The notes beneath the pieces are model-generated. The model did not search any database, had not been told where the DNA came from, and saw only the letters and a program-made list of their open reading frames with translations. This document shows, one piece after another, positions 13,558 through 14,963 of a stretch of 14,963 nt of DNA (the first letter of the stretch is position 1; each line of letters starts with the position of its first letter). The position numbers and the translations under genes are program-made. This DNA comes from Endomicrobium sp. (GTDB lineage: Bacteria > Elusimicrobiota > Endomicrobiia > Endomicrobiales > Endomicrobiaceae). The stretch spans positions 1 to 14,963 of the forward strand of contig JAITKL010000061.1 of assembly GCA_031278405.1 (NCBI GenBank). The letters are read 5' to 3'.

Positions 13558-14963
13558 AGCGATATGGAGAAAATCTGGAAAGAAGTTAAAGTGGATCCTT
13601 CAAAAATATCTGCGATAGTATCGTCTTTACCGTCAGCTTCAAAAATAGCTCAAATACTTGTTGCGCGAGGAATAGACACCGTAGAAAAAGCAAAGGAATT
13701 TATCTATGGCGGTATTGAGTATTTGCACAATCCTTTTTTATTTCCTGATATGTCTAAAGCAGTTAAAAGATTAAGAAAAGCTTTAAACCAAAAAGAAGTT
13801 ATTTTAGTTTATGGTGACAGAGATGTTGATGGAGTTTCCTCCGTTAACATAATTGTAGATACTGTGCGAAAACTTGGCGGCACTATAGAATGGTATGTCC
13901 CTACCGATGAAGGATACGGCTTAAATAAGGATGTTATTTCAAAGTATGCGACGGCAAAAGTTAAAGTTTTAATTACGGTTGATTGTGGCATATCTTCAAA
14001 CAAAGAAATTGACTATGCTCAAACTTTGGGAATAGACGTTATACTTACAGACCACCACGAGCCTCTTTGCGAATGTTTTCCTAATGCCTACGCAATAATA
14101 AACCCTAAAGTTATAAATTCTAACTATCCTTTCAAACATATAGCAGGGTGCGTTGTAGCGTTAAAACTGGCTCAAGCGTTGGTACTTAGTTTTTCTAAAG
14201 AATATGATAAAAATATCGTTTTGTATTATGCTAAACAAAACGGTGAAAATTTGTCAGGTAGATGTTTGAGTTTAAAAAATGGTTTAGAGATAAAAAAATC
14301 TGATTTTAAATCTATATATGAAGCAAAATACGATTTAAGAGCGGCTTTTAAAATTTATGTAAACAGTTCTGAACTAAAAGATTTTTTAATAAAAAAAGAT
14401 GCTCTTTTAGGAGATAAAGTAACAGTTATTGGCATAGCAGCAGAAAATATAGATGAACTAAAAAAAGCATATATAGAAAAAATTTCAAATGAGAAAATTT
14501 TAAAGACCTTCTATGCAGCGAATCTTGATCTTTGCGCGCTTGGAACTATTGCCGATTCAATGCCTTTAAGCGATGAAAACAGAATTATTGTTAAAGAGGG
14601 CTTAAGGGTAATAAAAAACAATCCGCATGCAAGACCAGGTCTTGGACTTTTGCTTGATGACGCTTTTGCTTCAAAAGAAATAGAAAATATTACGGCAAAA
14701 TTAGTATCGTGGAACATTACGCCTGTAATAAATTCTTCAGGGCGTATGCACAAGGGAAAACTTTCCGTAGAATTTCTTATGACAAAAGACGTCTCAAAAG
14801 CAAAAGAATTGTATCGGGAAATAATCAAATTGAATGAAAATAGACGATACATTCAATCTGAAAATATTAAGCAATTTAAACATCTTTTAAAAGAACAATG
14901 TAACCCTGAAAGCGATAAGGTTTTGATAGTAAAAGCTTCAAATCTTGACCATGGTGTTACTGG
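13555..14963 (+). CDS. recJ: single-stranded-DNA-specific exonuclease RecJ, DHH family, 3' end beyond window
   Basis: RecJ digests single-stranded DNA 5' to 3' in recombination and mismatch repair. The frame is open for 469 codons to the window edge. DHH-family motifs are visible: VYGDRDVDGVSS (85-96, Asp88/90/92), TVDCGIS (141-147), TDHHEP (165-170), INPKV (182-186), CALGTIADSMPL (327-338), and INSSGRM (392-398). KVLIVKASNLDHGVTG at the edge begins the DHHA1 part (usual form HpGVIG). Between AGCVVALKLAQAL and LDLCALGTIADS lie about 110 residues (roughly 212-322), where typical RecJ proteins have only a few tens. This matches my recollection of a longer RecJ form in spirochaetes and relatives, which also carries GDRDVDG in place of GDYDVDG. 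The insert shows no exonuclease motif I can name. The gene begins after decayed DNA and has its own ribosome site, so it may have its own promoter. Confidence 0.9.
   Translation, partial: MSDMEKIWKEVKVDPSKISAIVSSLPSASKIAQILVARGIDTVEKAKEFIYGGIEYLHNPFLFPDMSKAVKRLRKALNQKEVILVYGDRDVDGVSSVNIIVDTVRKLGGTIEWYVPTDEGYGLNKDVISKYATAKVKVLITVDCGISSNKEIDYAQTLGIDVILTDHHEPLCECFPNAYAIINPKVINSNYPFKHIAGCVVALKLAQALVLSFSKEYDKNIVLYYAKQNGENLSGRCLSLKNGLEIKKSDFKSIYEAKYDLRAAFKIYVNSSELKDFLIKKDALLGDKVTVIGIAAENIDELKKAYIEKISNEKILKTFYAANLDLCALGTIADSMPLSDENRIIVKEGLRVIKNNPHARPGLGLLLDDAFASKEIENITAKLVSWNITPVINSSGRMHKGKLSVEFLMTKDVSKAKELYREIIKLNENRRYIQSENIKQFKHLLKEQCNPESDKVLIVKASNLDHGVT

Noticed and set aside
1..14963. CRISPR array, tRNA/rRNA gene, insertion sequence, phage or toxin-antitoxin system
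   Set aside because: No regularly spaced repeats, cloverleaf-like segment, transposase or integrase motif, or paired small toxin and antitoxin genes were seen on reading through the sequence.

Overview
The window is AT-rich DNA with every recognisable gene on the + strand, mostly separated by 13-120 bases or overlapping. It looks like one long operon or a run of overlapping transcription units from a fermentative anaerobe: it has a [FeFe]-hydrogenase maturase, an NfnAB-type ferredoxin/NADP(H) flavoprotein pair, a split transketolase and a lipoprotein of a Gram-negative-type family. One gene is badly decayed while its neighbours are intact. Together this resembles the reduced genome of a host-associated Elusimicrobiota/Endomicrobia bacterium. 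That placement is inference from gene content, composition and pseudogene presence, not from a marker gene.

Layout. Bases 1-150 hold a possible remnant of an upstream gene and a good sigma70-like promoter candidate (82-110). Then come a COG3014-type lipoprotein (151-1596), NfnA and NfnB (1618-3812, overlapping), a membrane phosphoglycerol/phosphoethanolamine transferase of the LTA synthase/MdoB sulfatase-fold family (3828-5840), and the hydrogenase maturase HydF (5854-7089). A carbohydrate block follows: triosephosphate isomerase, ribose-5-phosphate isomerase B, transketolase N- and C-terminal halves, and phosphopentomutase (7145-11534). A 308-base gap with no recognised gene precedes purine nucleoside phosphorylase (11843-12685). 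A wrecked pyrimidine-nucleoside phosphorylase gene follows (12686 to about 13493), and then the 5' part of a RecJ-type exonuclease gene that runs off the window end (13555-14963).

How the genes work together. PunA releases ribose-1-phosphate from purine nucleosides, DeoB converts it to ribose-5-phosphate, RpiB links it to ribulose-5-phosphate, the two-part transketolase exchanges it with glycolytic sugars, and TpiA balances the triose phosphates. The block can therefore feed purine-nucleoside ribose into glycolysis, or run the other way to make pentoses. The pyrimidine-nucleoside entry to the same route has been lost through a central deletion, in-frame stops and several frameshifts. The NfnAB/HydF cluster fits redox balancing between NADPH, NADH and ferredoxin with H2 production, although no hydrogenase gene is visible here.

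I did not find a CRISPR array, RNA gene, insertion sequence, phage gene or a clearly new multi-gene system. The items most worth a second look are the pseudogene, the large insertion in RecJ, the unexplained gap before punA, and the pathway-like gene grouping.
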